The position numbers were made by a program, and so were the translations under genes. Positions 23,339 to 33,737 of a stretch of DNA of 64,000 nt are shown here, one piece after another. The notes beneath the pieces were generated by a model. It searched no databases. It was not told the DNA's origin and saw nothing but the letters and a program-made list of their open reading frames with translations. Positions within the stretch are counted from its first letter, which is position 1. Each line of letters begins with the position of its first letter. Where the stretch lies: assembly GCA_029448655.1 (NCBI GenBank), contig JACCLO010000003.1:620001-684000 (forward strand), read 5' to 3'. The stretch is from Wolfiporia cocos (taxonomy: Eukaryota; Basidiomycota; Agaricomycetes; Polyporales; Phaeolaceae).

Positions 23339-24440
23339 CTTTGCCCCTCGATGAGTTCGGATATCAAGGGTAGGGGATAAGCGTTCTTAACCGTTCCTTC
23401 GTTTAGGTATCGGTAGTCCTGGCAGGGCCTTAACCCTCCATCTTTCTTTGGGACGAAGAAGGCGGGGGACGCCATGGGGGACTTCGATGGTCGGATGAAT
23501 CCCTTGGCGAGATTTTCTGCCAGAAATTCGTCCATGGCCTTTTGTTCTCTGGGGGACAGCGAGTATACCTTGCAGTCCCGGGGTACGAAGTCGGGTTTTA
23601 GTTCGATAGCATGGTCCCACGGTCTTGAGGGGGGAAACGCGGCTGCTGCTTTCTTGCTGAAGATGTGTGCGAAGTCTTTCAGGTGTTCGGGGAGGGCGTC
23701 CTCCGTGGGCCCCCTTTCCTTTATCTCGGAGAGTTTCTGGGATTTCGTCATTGCCTTGCGTATGCAGGATAGGGCTGCGCTTTCCTGCCGGAATCGCCTT
23801 GGGTTCCTGGTTCTAGGGGCGACCAGTTTCTGGGTTTGGATGAATCTCCTGAGTAGTTGGTATTCTTCGTCTGAGATGGGGTCCTCCACTGGCTGCCGAG
23901 TGTCGGTGGAGCCGAAACCCGCATCCCCTCTTTTCATTTCATCGAGCTCCTCTACCTGGACTACTTCGGGGGTGAGGGCTTGTTCAAATATTATTTGCGC
24001 AATGCGCATTCCGGGAATGATACGATGAGGTGTCGTCGATTGGTTGAACAGGATGACTTGGACTTCTCCGCGATAGTCAGGATCAATCACTCCTGCCCCG
24101 ACCGTGAGCCCATGTTTGAGCGTGAGGCCCGATCGTGAGGCTATCCTCCCGTAAGATCCTTTCGGGATCTCCATCCGAACCCCGGTGGGGATCGCCTTCC
24201 ATCCCCCAGGGGTGATTTCATCATCCTTTGAGGCGTATAGGTCGTATCCAATGGCGCCGTCGGTTCCTCGCGTTGGGAGCTTCCCTTCGGGGGCTACTGT
24301 CATTTTGACAGTGTCGAGTTGGATTATGGTGTCGGTTGTTCGGGCTTTTTCTGTGGTTTTGTCAGGGGCGATATCGACCTTCCCTGTTGCCCAATCGATG
24401 ACAGGGCTCTCCTTTTTCAACCAATTGTACCTGAGGATTA
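23339..24440 (-). pseudogene. pol: Element B pol, dUTPase and start of RT
   Basis: This continues the protease segment at 34443-34750 once Element C is removed (protease-proximal sequence ...EEII then LRYNWLKKESP). It encodes a complete-looking trimeric-type dUTPase with its five motifs: IGYDLYA, SYGRIASRSG, GVIDPDYRGEV, RIAQIIF and GDAGFGSTD. The RT fingers follow (PWDHAIELKPDF, SPMASPAFFVPKKDGG). The frame is lost at about 23340 through a small deletion relative to Element A. The dUTPase lies between protease and RT, as in Element A. It presumably lowers dUTP during reverse transcription. Confidence 0.88.
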
Positions 24441-25140
24441 TGTCACAGATTTGGGACATGCCACTATTTTTCCCGTATTTTTACCTATTTATCTGGTATT
24501 TCTACGACCTTGTAGACATTTACGCTGCTAAGCGCCCGTCTACACGTACACGCAACCAAACAACACGTACACAACGCGGTATACGTCAACCTGTCATAAC
24601 AACACGTACATAATACGCCCGTACGCGTCAATGACTCAGCGGACTAACCTCCGGTGTCACGCGCCTTACTCATATCCCGATACCGGGCTATGTCAGTACA
24701 ATTGGATAAGCGGCCCGCTCGTTATCACATTCCAATGCCCTTACGATTACTCATATCCCGATACCGGTATATAAGAATCACATGCATGGCTTACTAACGT
24801 AGCTACAGCCACTTCCACAACCTGGACCTACGGTCCAAACAAACGATCTTACTGGTGCGGCCATTACCGGCGCACATGGTCTATTGTAGTTTACGACTTA
24901 ACCATATTAGTTATGTCTGCGCACAGACCACCTTCATGTTTGGCTCCCTTACCGGTAACCAAACAAAGCATGTATATAAGTAGGGCTATCACTGCGGATA
25001 AGCCTTAGATTTGTTCTCTGCATTCGCACAGTTACATATCATCTCTGCTTGCGCCCACTAGCCTCCTCACCAACCTCCAGCAAACTCCTTCAAGTCGCTT
25101 GTTAGGTTATAGTGTGAGTCCCACAGTCTAGTCTGTGTCA
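24441..25140 (+). repeat. Element C 5' LTR
   Basis: TGTCACAG...GTCTGTGTCA, 700 bp. It contains the TATA box at 24974-24980 and the predicted transcript start near 25008. Confidence 0.95.
24974..25018 (+). promoter_or_regulatory. Element C core promoter and self-primer
   Basis: TATATAA at 24974-24980. Thirty-four bases downstream lies AGATTTGTTCT (25008-25018), which is exactly complementary to AGAACAAATCT at 25143-25153 just past the LTR. If transcription starts at 25008, the first 11 nt of the RNA can anneal to the primer-binding site, as in Tf1. A matching copy lies in the 3' LTR. Confidence 0.72.
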
Positions 25141-25142
25141 TA

Positions 25143-25153
25143 AGAACAAATCT
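25143..25153 (+). promoter_or_regulatory. Element C self-complementary primer-binding site
   Basis: AGAACAAATCT begins two bases after the 5' LTR. No tRNA-type TGG primer site is seen at this position. The 11-nt perfect match to the LTR sequence 34 nt after the TATA box fits Tf1/sushi-type self-priming. Confidence 0.72.
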
Positions 25154-26162
25154 CCCCCCTACCCCCGCCCTTGCGCTTGCGCTTGGGTCTGGGTTTCTAT
25201 CCTACAGGGGTATATTACTTGTTGCTGCGCACATCCCTTTCTGCCTGACAAGGCGATTGGGGTGATAGTTGAGATCTGGGGGATACATCGCCATTCTCGG
25301 CAGAGGATTGGCAACCAGGGAAGCCACACCGCCTTTTTAGGCAGGAGGCCTACCTAACCCGGACTCCAGGGTCAAGGAGACATGGTCCTCGCTGACAAGC
25401 TTGGACTATGCGCGGTTAAGACCCGCCTGTGGAGAAAAGGGGACGGTCTGCCTGTGTGCGCCCAACCCCCTGTCATGGCAAGCGTTGTTCAGCGCCCCAT
25501 CACTATCCACAGGGTCATCATTATGATGGCATGGGAATTTTCCAAAGCCGCCTCCCAGGCGTAAGGGACCTGCTTTGAACCCGTTATGGGAAAAGCAGTG
25601 AGGGGGGTGACGTAAAAAATCACCCTGCCATAGGTCACTCGCGGTAGCCAATAGCATAAGTCCTCCGGGCAGCTCGGCGTGCGAGCATGGGTCAAACGGA
25701 TTTGGGGCCCCATTGGAAGAGAAGCGCGTGGCCCACTCCTTCGGGATGTGGAGCGCTGCTGTCTCGCGATCTTAGATCGACAGTGGTTTTTTAGCCCTGA
25801 TGTGACACCCATGTGGCTACAGACGGCAACCTCATTGTTGAAGCATGGACAGGCTAAGGGATGTAAAATCCCAGCCACTTTCCGGCAGCGCCCCTCCGGG
25901 GCGGTGTCGTGTATCCGATTCCCAATCATCTGACCCAGGAACCGGCCTGGCAGTCAGCAACTCTACCCCTGGAGTCGGCGCCTCTGACCGTTAGGGTCAT
26001 GCGAATATCCGCGCCATCTCGGCACAGGGTTTGCGCGCAACATAAGAGTAATTATGCCCCGTAGTACACCTTCTTTGCTCCTGAAAAGGAGTCCACTACC
26101 CTACCTTACATAATCCCTTTCATTCCTGTTCTTGGACGTATCACTGGGAAACTTCGTTTCTC
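25154..26162 (+). other. Element C long leader
   Basis: About 1 kb lies between the primer site and the first long ORF. It contains several short open frames and GC-rich potential hairpins, such as GCGCCCCTCCGGGGCG near 25890, but no conserved domain. It may hold packaging or translation signals; this is inference. Confidence 0.5.
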
Positions 26163-27086
26163 ATGAAGGCTGCACTTTCTAGAATCATGCCCCGCGTTAC
26201 CCGTCGCACCCGTGGCTCCTCCACTGCCCCTTACGTCAAACCGGCGAAGCGGTCCCTTCTCAGCCGCATCGACACCGCCGACATTCCTCGGGCAGAGGAC
26301 GTCACGTACACGCTTCCTGTCAAGGAAGATTACACCGGGAAGCTCCATCTTTGGGAGATTCCCGTCCACATGCCAAAGCACATCGCTGAGGCTGGGAAAC
26401 CCGCTCCTCGACCTCCCAAGCCAGTTCCGCTCGCTAAGCGTATCTGGACAGAGGAAGAGAAGCTAGCCGCTTCCATTACCGCCATGGAGAACCTTATCGA
26501 ACTCCGCGAACTCAACAAGCTCAAGCTCGCCCGCGATAAGCTGAATAAGCGAATCGCCGCCAAACAAGCCGCCAAGGAAGCCAAGTCAGCAGCTTCTTCA
26601 CTGGCCCTCCGTCTCTCCAGCCCGGCGGCCGGACCTTCCGTTCCGGCCAACCACAAGATTCTCGACCCTTCCCTCGTCTTCGGGAAGAAGAAGCCTCTCC
26701 AAGCATGCGACCAAGTTATTCCCATGCTAGAAGGCACTCTCACTCGTCTCACTCCTCTCGCCAACCATCCCCCTAATTACCCAGGCTTCCATATGGAAAA
26801 CGACATGCGTTTCCATACTATGGTAGTAGAATTGGAGGACTTGGTGGATAACGTAAAGGATAGAGCGAGACGGGGGAGGATCACCAATAGAGACTGGAGA
26901 ATTATGAAAAAGTACTGTAAACAGCTCGGCAGTATTTCCTTTTTGGATTGGCGTACGGACTTGGCTCGTATTGTAGCAGAATGCGTAGCGCTACAAATTA
27001 CTTTTGCCTTCGGTGTAACACCACCTGACAAGGTGGCAGGGCCCTCAACTACTTCGGTAGAAGAGGATATACTCGCGATTGTATAG
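26163..27086 (+). CDS. Element C upstream ORF, 307 aa, unknown
   Basis: ATG at 26163, stop 27084-27086, about 100 nt before the gag ATG. The product has a basic N-terminus (MPRVTRRTRGSS), then PVPLAKRIWTEEEKLAASI leading into an Ala/Lys/Leu-rich helix at residues about 95-145 that is likely a coiled coil. The C-terminal part has an ordered look (FHTMVVELEDLVDNV, WRIMKKYCKQLGSISFLDW). I see no zinc knuckle, protease or polymerase motif. It lies between the leader and gag on the same transcript. It could be an accessory or structural protein. I do not recognise the family. Confidence 0.75.
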   Translation: MKAALSRIMPRVTRRTRGSSTAPYVKPAKRSLLSRIDTADIPRAEDVTYTLPVKEDYTGKLHLWEIPVHMPKHIAEAGKPAPRPPKPVPLAKRIWTEEEKLAASITAMENLIELRELNKLKLARDKLNKRIAAKQAAKEAKSAASSLALRLSSPAAGPSVPANHKILDPSLVFGKKKPLQACDQVIPMLEGTLTRLTPLANHPPNYPGFHMENDMRFHTMVVELEDLVDNVKDRARRGRITNRDWRIMKKYCKQLGSISFLDWRTDLARIVAECVALQITFAFGVTPPDKVAGPSTTSVEEDILAIV

Positions 27087-27187
27087 TAGAAATACTATCA
27101 TCTTTTAACTCTGAAATAGAGTGCGAGTGTGATCTATAACGAAAGTTGCAGCTTTCAAACCCAATCCCTTCTTAAGAATCTAAGACA

Positions 27188-29221
27188 ATGAGTAACCGGA
27201 AACTAACATTCGTCACAAACAGATTCACAATGTCTTCCACCTCCTCCGTCAGCACTCCTCTCGCCCCCCGCAAGATGCGCCTCCGCTCAGAAGGCCCGGT
27301 GACCCCGGAAGCTGGTCCCTCGGGAACCCAGCAGCTGGTAACACTGGAGCACCTAAGCGAGGAAGAGGAAGAAGAAGAGGAAGAGGAAGTACCGGAGTTC
27401 GTTCCCCCGCAAAGGGAATCTCCGACCAACCCCATGGGTACACGCCCAGGCACCCCCATTGCCGGTTACCCCCCGGCTCGTCGCACCCGCTCAATCGGGC
27501 CCGCCACCACTCTGGAAATGGAGTTCTCCGGACCAATACGGCAGACCAACGCCGTGGTCGAAAACCAGCTCAAGGCGTACCTCCCCGAGGAGGAACACCA
27601 CAAGGTGGATGGGTCCATACATGGGCCAATCCTCGACGCCGCCGTCCAACGAAGTGCGGCAATAAGCCACGACACCACCGACGTCCTCGGTCGAATGGTG
27701 CACGCCCGCCTAGAGCGCATCCATGGCAGAATCGACTCCCTGGCTGGGCAATCCAGGGCAATCGAACAGAAGGCCCAAGACGAGCTACACGAAGCGGTCA
27801 ATTCGGTCCGCAACGAGGTGCTGTCCACTCTGGTGGACCTTGGCAAGGAACTCCGGCAGGAGTACACCGCCAAGTTCTCCGAAATGGAGAAGCAGCTCCG
27901 AAAGGACTACCGGTCCCGGCTCGACGACCTCGAGGATGCGTTTGCCGAGCGCATGGAGAAGGTCGAGGAGGAACTTCGGAGGAGCCGAAAGAACCCCTCC
28001 GTCCCCAACCCTCCCGGCGCCCGCACGCCCCCGGAAGACCCAGCACCGGCCCCCGGTCATGCTCAAGCCAGAGCAGCCGAGGCCGCTGCCGCCGCTCAAG
28101 CTGCAGCTGCCGCTGCAGCAGCCGTCGCCCCGCAGATTCCAGGTCTGCCTCAAAACCTGAAAATCCCCCCTCCCCCAGAATTCTCTGGATCATCTGGAAA
28201 GGTGACCGCACAGGAATGGGTGGAAAAGATGGGCCTGTACTTCGGTACGCTCAGGGTCTACGACGACCATGACCGTATCACCACGGCCCTCTTCCGCGTC
28301 ACAGGGGACGCATACAAGTTTTTCTCGCCTCTCATCAAGAAGGCAGGAAACGGTGAACCTCTCGGCACCTGGGAGGACTTCACCAAATCCGTAATGGTGC
28401 AATATGGGAAGATGACGGATAAGGAGATCGCGAAGAAGGAAATTCGCGGCTACTACGGCACGAAGGGCAAGGAACTGGCAGAATCGAACTATTTCAATTA
28501 CTGCGAACGGTTCCGCACCCTCGGCCGGCTCTCCGAAACCGCCAACGAGACTCTGGTGTGGGAATTCACCGAGACTCTCCCCGAAAAGGTTAAGGACACC
28601 TTAAACGTCCTCGGCAAGACTCCGTTCTTCAAGGCCCCGACCGACATCGAACCTCTGATCGACTTCGCTCTGGAAATGTACCAAACGTCATATCCAGACA
28701 AGATCAAGGGCTCGATCTTCGAGAAGGTCGGCAAGAAGGACTCGGCCCCTGCCGAAAAGAAGGAGACGTCCTCCGCTTCTGCGAAGAAGTCGGAGAAAAA
28801 GAAGGACAAGGGAAAGGCGCCCGCCAAAGCCCCCGCCGACACCACCAACGCCGTCTGCACATACTGCAAGCAGACAGGACATTACTTCAACAAATGTCCT
28901 AAGCTTGCGGCAGACAAGGCCGCGGGAACATTCGTGCCTGCCGCTCAGCGGGCCGAGCAACAAAGGGCGAAGGATGCAGCTGCCGCGTCTGGAAAGACCA
29001 CGGCTGCTCCTTCGGGTAGTGGAAAGGGACAGGCTTCTGGCAAGAAGCCGTACTCGGCGCCCCCCGCGGATGGCAAGACGTATCGTGCCCGAACGATCTG
29101 GGAAGAAGTGACGGCTGACTCAAGCTCAGCAGGACCCTCGGCCCCCGCCACCACCGTCGCCAATGTCGGGACCATCTCGGTTCCCCTCGCCCCAACCACA
29201 CGTCTCGAAGACGTTCTGTAA
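27188..29221 (+). CDS. gag: Element C Gag
   Basis: 677 aa from ATG 27188. An acidic Ser/Pro-rich N-terminus includes an E-rich run at about residues 55-70. A long charged coiled coil follows (about residues 165-275), then an Ala-rich linker. A Ty3-type capsid segment comes next (FSGSSGKVTAQEWVEKMGLYF and onward). A Lys/Ala-rich basic stretch precedes one zinc knuckle CTYCKQTGHYFNKC (about residue 557). The product should form the particle and bind genomic RNA. It overlaps pol by 59 nt, with pol in the +1 frame relative to gag, so Pol needs a frameshift or reinitiation. Confidence 0.93.
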   Translation: MSNRKLTFVTNRFTMSSTSSVSTPLAPRKMRLRSEGPVTPEAGPSGTQQLVTLEHLSEEEEEEEEEEVPEFVPPQRESPTNPMGTRPGTPIAGYPPARRTRSIGPATTLEMEFSGPIRQTNAVVENQLKAYLPEEEHHKVDGSIHGPILDAAVQRSAAISHDTTDVLGRMVHARLERIHGRIDSLAGQSRAIEQKAQDELHEAVNSVRNEVLSTLVDLGKELRQEYTAKFSEMEKQLRKDYRSRLDDLEDAFAERMEKVEEELRRSRKNPSVPNPPGARTPPEDPAPAPGHAQARAAEAAAAAQAAAAAAAAVAPQIPGLPQNLKIPPPPEFSGSSGKVTAQEWVEKMGLYFGTLRVYDDHDRITTALFRVTGDAYKFFSPLIKKAGNGEPLGTWEDFTKSVMVQYGKMTDKEIAKKEIRGYYGTKGKELAESNYFNYCERFRTLGRLSETANETLVWEFTETLPEKVKDTLNVLGKTPFFKAPTDIEPLIDFALEMYQTSYPDKIKGSIFEKVGKKDSAPAEKKETSSASAKKSEKKKDKGKAPAKAPADTTNAVCTYCKQTGHYFNKCPKLAADKAAGTFVPAAQRAEQQRAKDAAAASGKTTAAPSGSGKGQASGKKPYSAPPADGKTYRARTIWEEVTADSSSAGPSAPATTVANVGTISVPLAPTTRLEDVL

Positions 29222-32200
29222 AGAACACACCAGCCCCGCAGCGGCTGGGAGTGTACAGCGCCCTGAAGAAGCGCACCTCTACGAAGAGGCTTCACAGAGA
29301 CCCCTTATCTTGTGGGAAGATAAGGCGGTCGTACGTCACCCGGTATCCCATCTCGGTATATTCGGCAACTCGGCAACGGACTTTGCCCGGAGGACAAGGA
29401 CACTAGCTACACGTGCCCCTCCTGTACAATACTTTCATCCTGACCCCACCGCGCTGAAGTTTTTTACTTTGTATAATGTACACGGAAATGATTCCCGAGA
29501 CGACAATAAATCATTTTCCATCGAAGTAGAATTGTGGGTATATGGAAAGAAAGTCAACGCCATGGCATTAATCGACACCGGTGCATCCATAAGCGTCATC
29601 GATAAGAAACTCGTACACGAGGAGAAGTTAGTCACTCAGAAACTACCTTCACCTCTCGAGATTCGCAACGCCGACGGTACCTCTAATACCGCCGGTAATA
29701 TCAATATGGCAGTAAAAGCTTATATGGTGCACGAGGAACATAAGTCCACCGAATTCTTGTACGTAATGGACGTACAGAATGCGGATGTGATCCTCGGATA
29801 TGATTGGTTCCTGAAACACAACCCGGACTTCAACTGGCCGGAAGGAACCTTCACATATCGGTGTACGGAAAAATGCAAACATGGCAAACGGGTTTCGATT
29901 TCTGAGGAAGAGGACGAAATCGAACCCCGCAACATCTATCAGATCATCAATGACTTTCCAATAGATTTTCTCGGCTTAGAGGAGCCGGAGAATCCCTTTG
30001 TCGCTTGGGTAAACACCCTTGACGAAGGAACGGAACTCCTTATCGATGCCATTCAGTCGATAACGGAGAAGTCGGATGATGAATTCCTGACAGATGCGGA
30101 TCTCCAGAAATGGAAATCCTTGGTTCCGGAGGAATACCAGGAGTTTGGTCCCACGGTATTTTCTCAACGCGCATCCGAAAGAATGCCCGAACGGAAACCA
30201 TACGACCACGCCATCGACTTCCCCGATGACGCGGTACTACCGCCCCCGAGTAAGGCATACAAGATGTCTCCTCAGGAAGCGAACTCGCTAGATCAGTGGA
30301 TTCAGGAAGAGTTACGGAAGGGCTACATCCGACACTCGAAATCTCCGATCGCGAGCCCGGTCTTCTTCGTCCCTAAAAAAGACGGCGGAGCCCGAATGGT
30401 AGTCGATTACCGAAAAGTAAACGACTTGACCATTAAAAACAGGTACCCTCTCCCACGCATAGACGAGCTTATCGATAAGCTTAGCCAGGCTTCGATATTT
30501 ACGAAGCTCGACTTGCGTTGGGGTTACAACAACGTAAGAATCAAGGAGGGAGATGAATGGAAGACCGCATTCATTACGCCTAACGGCCTTTACGAAGCTG
30601 TAGTCATGTACTTCGGTTTTTGTAATGCACCCAGCACGTTCCAACACATGATGAACGATATCCTAGGTGACCTTATCAGAGAAGGAAAGGTCATTGTCTA
30701 CCTAGACGACATCCTTGTGTTCGGAAACGACCTGTTGGAACACCGTCGTATTGTCAAGCAAGTATTACAAATCTTGCAAGACAACGACTTGTTCGCAAAG
30801 CCTGAAAAGTGCTTCTTCGAACAAAGCAGTATTGAATACCTGGGAATGATTATTTCCAAAGGAAAAGTCGAAATGGACCCTAAGAAGGTAGCCGGCGTAA
30901 TGGACTGGCCTACACCTGCCAAGGTGAAGGACGTCCAGGCCTTTGTTGGCTTCGCCAACTACTACCGTCGGTTCATTAAAGATTTCTCCAAAGTGGTTAA
31001 GCCGTTAACCGAGCTGTCCAAGAAAAACACGCAATGGAACTGGGGACCCGAACAAGCGGAAGCCTTCCAAACTCTCAAGGAAGCTTTCACATCGGCTCCA
31101 ATACTCCGGATCCCAGATCAGGAGTCCCCGTTCCGCGTGGAAGCGGATTCTTCCGATTACGCAACTGGTGCAGTGCTATCGCAATACTCTTCGGAGGATA
31201 AGCTCTGGCACCCGGTAGCCTTTTACTCGAAATCTCTATCAGCACCCGAAAGGAACTATGAGATTTACGATAAGGAGTTGCTCGCAATCATCCGCGCTCT
31301 AGAGGAATGGAGACATTACCTCGAAGGACACCCACATAAATTCGAAGTATGGTCGGATCATCTCAATCTGACATATTTCAAATCGGCACAACGGCTAACC
31401 CGGAGACAGGCACGTTGGAGTCTTTACCTGACAAGGTTCAACTTCACCATGTGTCACAAACCCGGTAAAACAATGCTTACGGCCGATCCTCTGTCACGGA
31501 GGCCAGACCATGAAGAGGGGGTGGAACTCGACAATCGCGATCAAATTTTGCTGAAACCGGAATACTTTACGGTTAGGGCGCTAGAAGCGTCACAGCAGGA
31601 GATACAATCAGGCGACGAGGACCTCCTCCGACAAATCCGACAAGCCCTCATGGACGATCAAATTACCAAGGATTACCAGGAACTACTGAAAAGTGGTCCC
31701 AAGGAATTCGGTAAAGATCTCCAGGAATGGAACATGGAGGCCGGATTACTCCTCAGACGAGGAAAAGTGTACGTTCCAAAAGAGCCTAAGGAATTGCGCA
31801 CGAAGATTCTGGAGTTACATCATGACCATGTGACGGCCGGACACTTCGGACGATGGAAGACCTATGAACTTCTATCACGTAATTACTGGTGGCCTGGAAT
31901 GACCACGATGGTAAAGCAATACGTGGAAGGTTGTGACACATGTCAACGCATGAAGAACCACAACCAGACCCCGTACGGACCCCTGCAACCGCTCCCAGTT
32001 CCGGAAGCACCTTGGGACACCGTCACAATTGACCTTATCGTCCACCTACCGCCCAGCGGCGAATTGAAACAATTCAATGCTATTATGGTAATAGTGGACC
32101 GGCTTACCAAACGAGCACACTTCATTCCCACGTCAGACAAGATAACGGCAAAAGAATTAGCGAACCTCCTGTACCTTCGGATTTATCCGAACCACGGACT

Positions 32201-33698
32201 TCCGAAACAAATCATTTCGGATAGAGGCCCGCAATTCGCAGCCGCCTTATTCAAGGGATGGTGTGAGCAATTGGGAATCCAACGGTCAATGACAACCGCC
32301 TATCACCCGCAAGCGGATGGCCAGACGGAGAGAGTTAACCAGATCCTGGAACAATATCTTAGATGTTACATCGATGTTATTCAAAAGGATAATTGGTCAT
32401 GGTTTCTCCCTACGGCTGAATTCGCGTACAACAACGCGGCTAGTGAGACAACAAAGAATAGCCCATTCTTTGTCGAACTAGGAAGGCACCCTAACGCAGG
32501 ACCTACAAATTTACGTCCAACACAATACACGGACTTAAATGTCATTGCTTACGAACGATGGTCAGCACAAGAACAAGCTAAGGCAGCTATGAAATTGGCT
32601 GCTGAACGCTGGTCTTGGTACTACGATCAACATAAGCGCTCGGTACCGTTTAAAGTCGGCGACAAAGTTCTCGTTGACGCCCGTAGCTGGCAAGACTCCG
32701 AGAGAAGTCTTAGTCCACGCTATTTGGGACCATTTAGGATAATTGAACAATTATCTCCGGTCACCTTCAGGGTACATATGGACGAGCAATACAGGGCCTA
32801 TCACCCAGTATTTCACGCCTCCAAGTTGGTCATGTACAAGGACCCTGTGCACCAGAAGAAACCAGAGCCTCAACCAGAAATGGTCGATGGCGAGGAACTA
32901 TGGGAAGTCGAGAAGATCTTAGATCATCGTCTCCGCGCAGGAAGAGTTGAATACAGAATCCGATGGAAGGGATTCGGTATCAATGACGACTCCTGGGTAC
33001 GCGAGGCCGATCTCGACTCGGCATATGACATTCTGCAGGAATACAAGGCTTCACACCCTATCCCGATGCAGGATGTTCCCCTCAGGCGATCAGCTAGAAG
33101 GAAAGAAGCAGTTCATGTCTTCGACCCTGACAGCGACGACTGGGAAGCCGACGAATGCACGTGGCCAGACGACTGGCCGCAGTATCGCGAAGAATTTGCG
33201 AAAGATCCTAAGCAGCGCATGGTTAGACACCCCGACGGGGGATGGATGTCAGCTGACATTAACCAAAACGCGGACTTGAAAATCGTAGTCGGTGAAGGCG
33301 GCCGAATGCCGGAAAAGGGAACCAAGGACTCGGTTGGGTTTGACCTGTACACTGCAACAGGCGACGTTCTGCCAGCTCACGGGCAGACAGAATACAATAC
33401 CAAACTGAAAATCCAGGTACCTTTCGGCACTTACGGCCGTATCGCCCCCCGCTCTAGTCTCGCACGCAAAGGCATAGACGTAATGGGTGGCGTCATCGAC
33501 CACGATTATCAAGGCGAAGTAATCATCATTCTCCGGAATCACTCCGACATATCTATCGATATTCGGGCCGGCGATAAGATTGCTCAGCTCATCTGCGAAG
33601 TTGCTAAGGACCCGCACATTACGCTACACGGAAAATCTTACTTTGAAAAGATTAAATCCGAGCGCGGTACTGGTGGTTTCGGCTCCACAGGAAAGTAA
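29163..33698 (+). CDS. pol: Element C Pol with C-terminal dUTPase
   Basis: 1511 aa in one uninterrupted frame. Protease ALIDTGAS (about residue 137). RT with SPIASPVFFVPKKDGG, FTKLDLRWGYNN and catalytic YLDD (about 512). RNase H (VEADSSDYATGAVL). Integrase with the HHCC finger (H..H...C..C near residues 885-925) and core motifs (TIDLIV, SDRGPQF, QTERVNQ). Chromodomain LWEVEKIL...IRWKGFGINDDSWV (about 1245-1300). After it comes a full dUTPase (about 1377-1511) with VGFDLYTA, YGRIAPRSS, GVIDHDYQGEV, KIAQLI and RGTGGFGSTGK. A dUTPase at the extreme C-terminus differs from A, B and D in this window. All catalytic residues I can check are present. Confidence 0.95.
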   Translation: MSGPSRFPSPQPHVSKTFCKEHTSPAAAGSVQRPEEAHLYEEASQRPLILWEDKAVVRHPVSHLGIFGNSATDFARRTRTLATRAPPVQYFHPDPTALKFFTLYNVHGNDSRDDNKSFSIEVELWVYGKKVNAMALIDTGASISVIDKKLVHEEKLVTQKLPSPLEIRNADGTSNTAGNINMAVKAYMVHEEHKSTEFLYVMDVQNADVILGYDWFLKHNPDFNWPEGTFTYRCTEKCKHGKRVSISEEEDEIEPRNIYQIINDFPIDFLGLEEPENPFVAWVNTLDEGTELLIDAIQSITEKSDDEFLTDADLQKWKSLVPEEYQEFGPTVFSQRASERMPERKPYDHAIDFPDDAVLPPPSKAYKMSPQEANSLDQWIQEELRKGYIRHSKSPIASPVFFVPKKDGGARMVVDYRKVNDLTIKNRYPLPRIDELIDKLSQASIFTKLDLRWGYNNVRIKEGDEWKTAFITPNGLYEAVVMYFGFCNAPSTFQHMMNDILGDLIREGKVIVYLDDILVFGNDLLEHRRIVKQVLQILQDNDLFAKPEKCFFEQSSIEYLGMIISKGKVEMDPKKVAGVMDWPTPAKVKDVQAFVGFANYYRRFIKDFSKVVKPLTELSKKNTQWNWGPEQAEAFQTLKEAFTSAPILRIPDQESPFRVEADSSDYATGAVLSQYSSEDKLWHPVAFYSKSLSAPERNYEIYDKELLAIIRALEEWRHYLEGHPHKFEVWSDHLNLTYFKSAQRLTRRQARWSLYLTRFNFTMCHKPGKTMLTADPLSRRPDHEEGVELDNRDQILLKPEYFTVRALEASQQEIQSGDEDLLRQIRQALMDDQITKDYQELLKSGPKEFGKDLQEWNMEAGLLLRRGKVYVPKEPKELRTKILELHHDHVTAGHFGRWKTYELLSRNYWWPGMTTMVKQYVEGCDTCQRMKNHNQTPYGPLQPLPVPEAPWDTVTIDLIVHLPPSGELKQFNAIMVIVDRLTKRAHFIPTSDKITAKELANLLYLRIYPNHGLPKQIISDRGPQFAAALFKGWCEQLGIQRSMTTAYHPQADGQTERVNQILEQYLRCYIDVIQKDNWSWFLPTAEFAYNNAASETTKNSPFFVELGRHPNAGPTNLRPTQYTDLNVIAYERWSAQEQAKAAMKLAAERWSWYYDQHKRSVPFKVGDKVLVDARSWQDSERSLSPRYLGPFRIIEQLSPVTFRVHMDEQYRAYHPVFHASKLVMYKDPVHQKKPEPQPEMVDGEELWEVEKILDHRLRAGRVEYRIRWKGFGINDDSWVREADLDSAYDILQEYKASHPIPMQDVPLRRSARRKEAVHVFDPDSDDWEADECTWPDDWPQYREEFAKDPKQRMVRHPDGGWMSADINQNADLKIVVGEGGRMPEKGTKDSVGFDLYTATGDVLPAHGQTEYNTKLKIQVPFGTYGRIAPRSSLARKGIDVMGGVIDHDYQGEVIIILRNHSDISIDIRAGDKIAQLICEVAKDPHITLHGKSYFEKIKSERGTGGFGSTGK

Positions 33699-33724
33699 TC
33701 GTTCCATTAGGGACAATGAAACCT

Positions 33725-33737
33725 GAAGAGGGGGTAA
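33725..33737 (+). promoter_or_regulatory. Element C polypurine tract
   Basis: GAAGAGGGGG then TAA, immediately before the 3' LTR at 33738. It is the plus-strand primer site. Confidence 0.85.
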
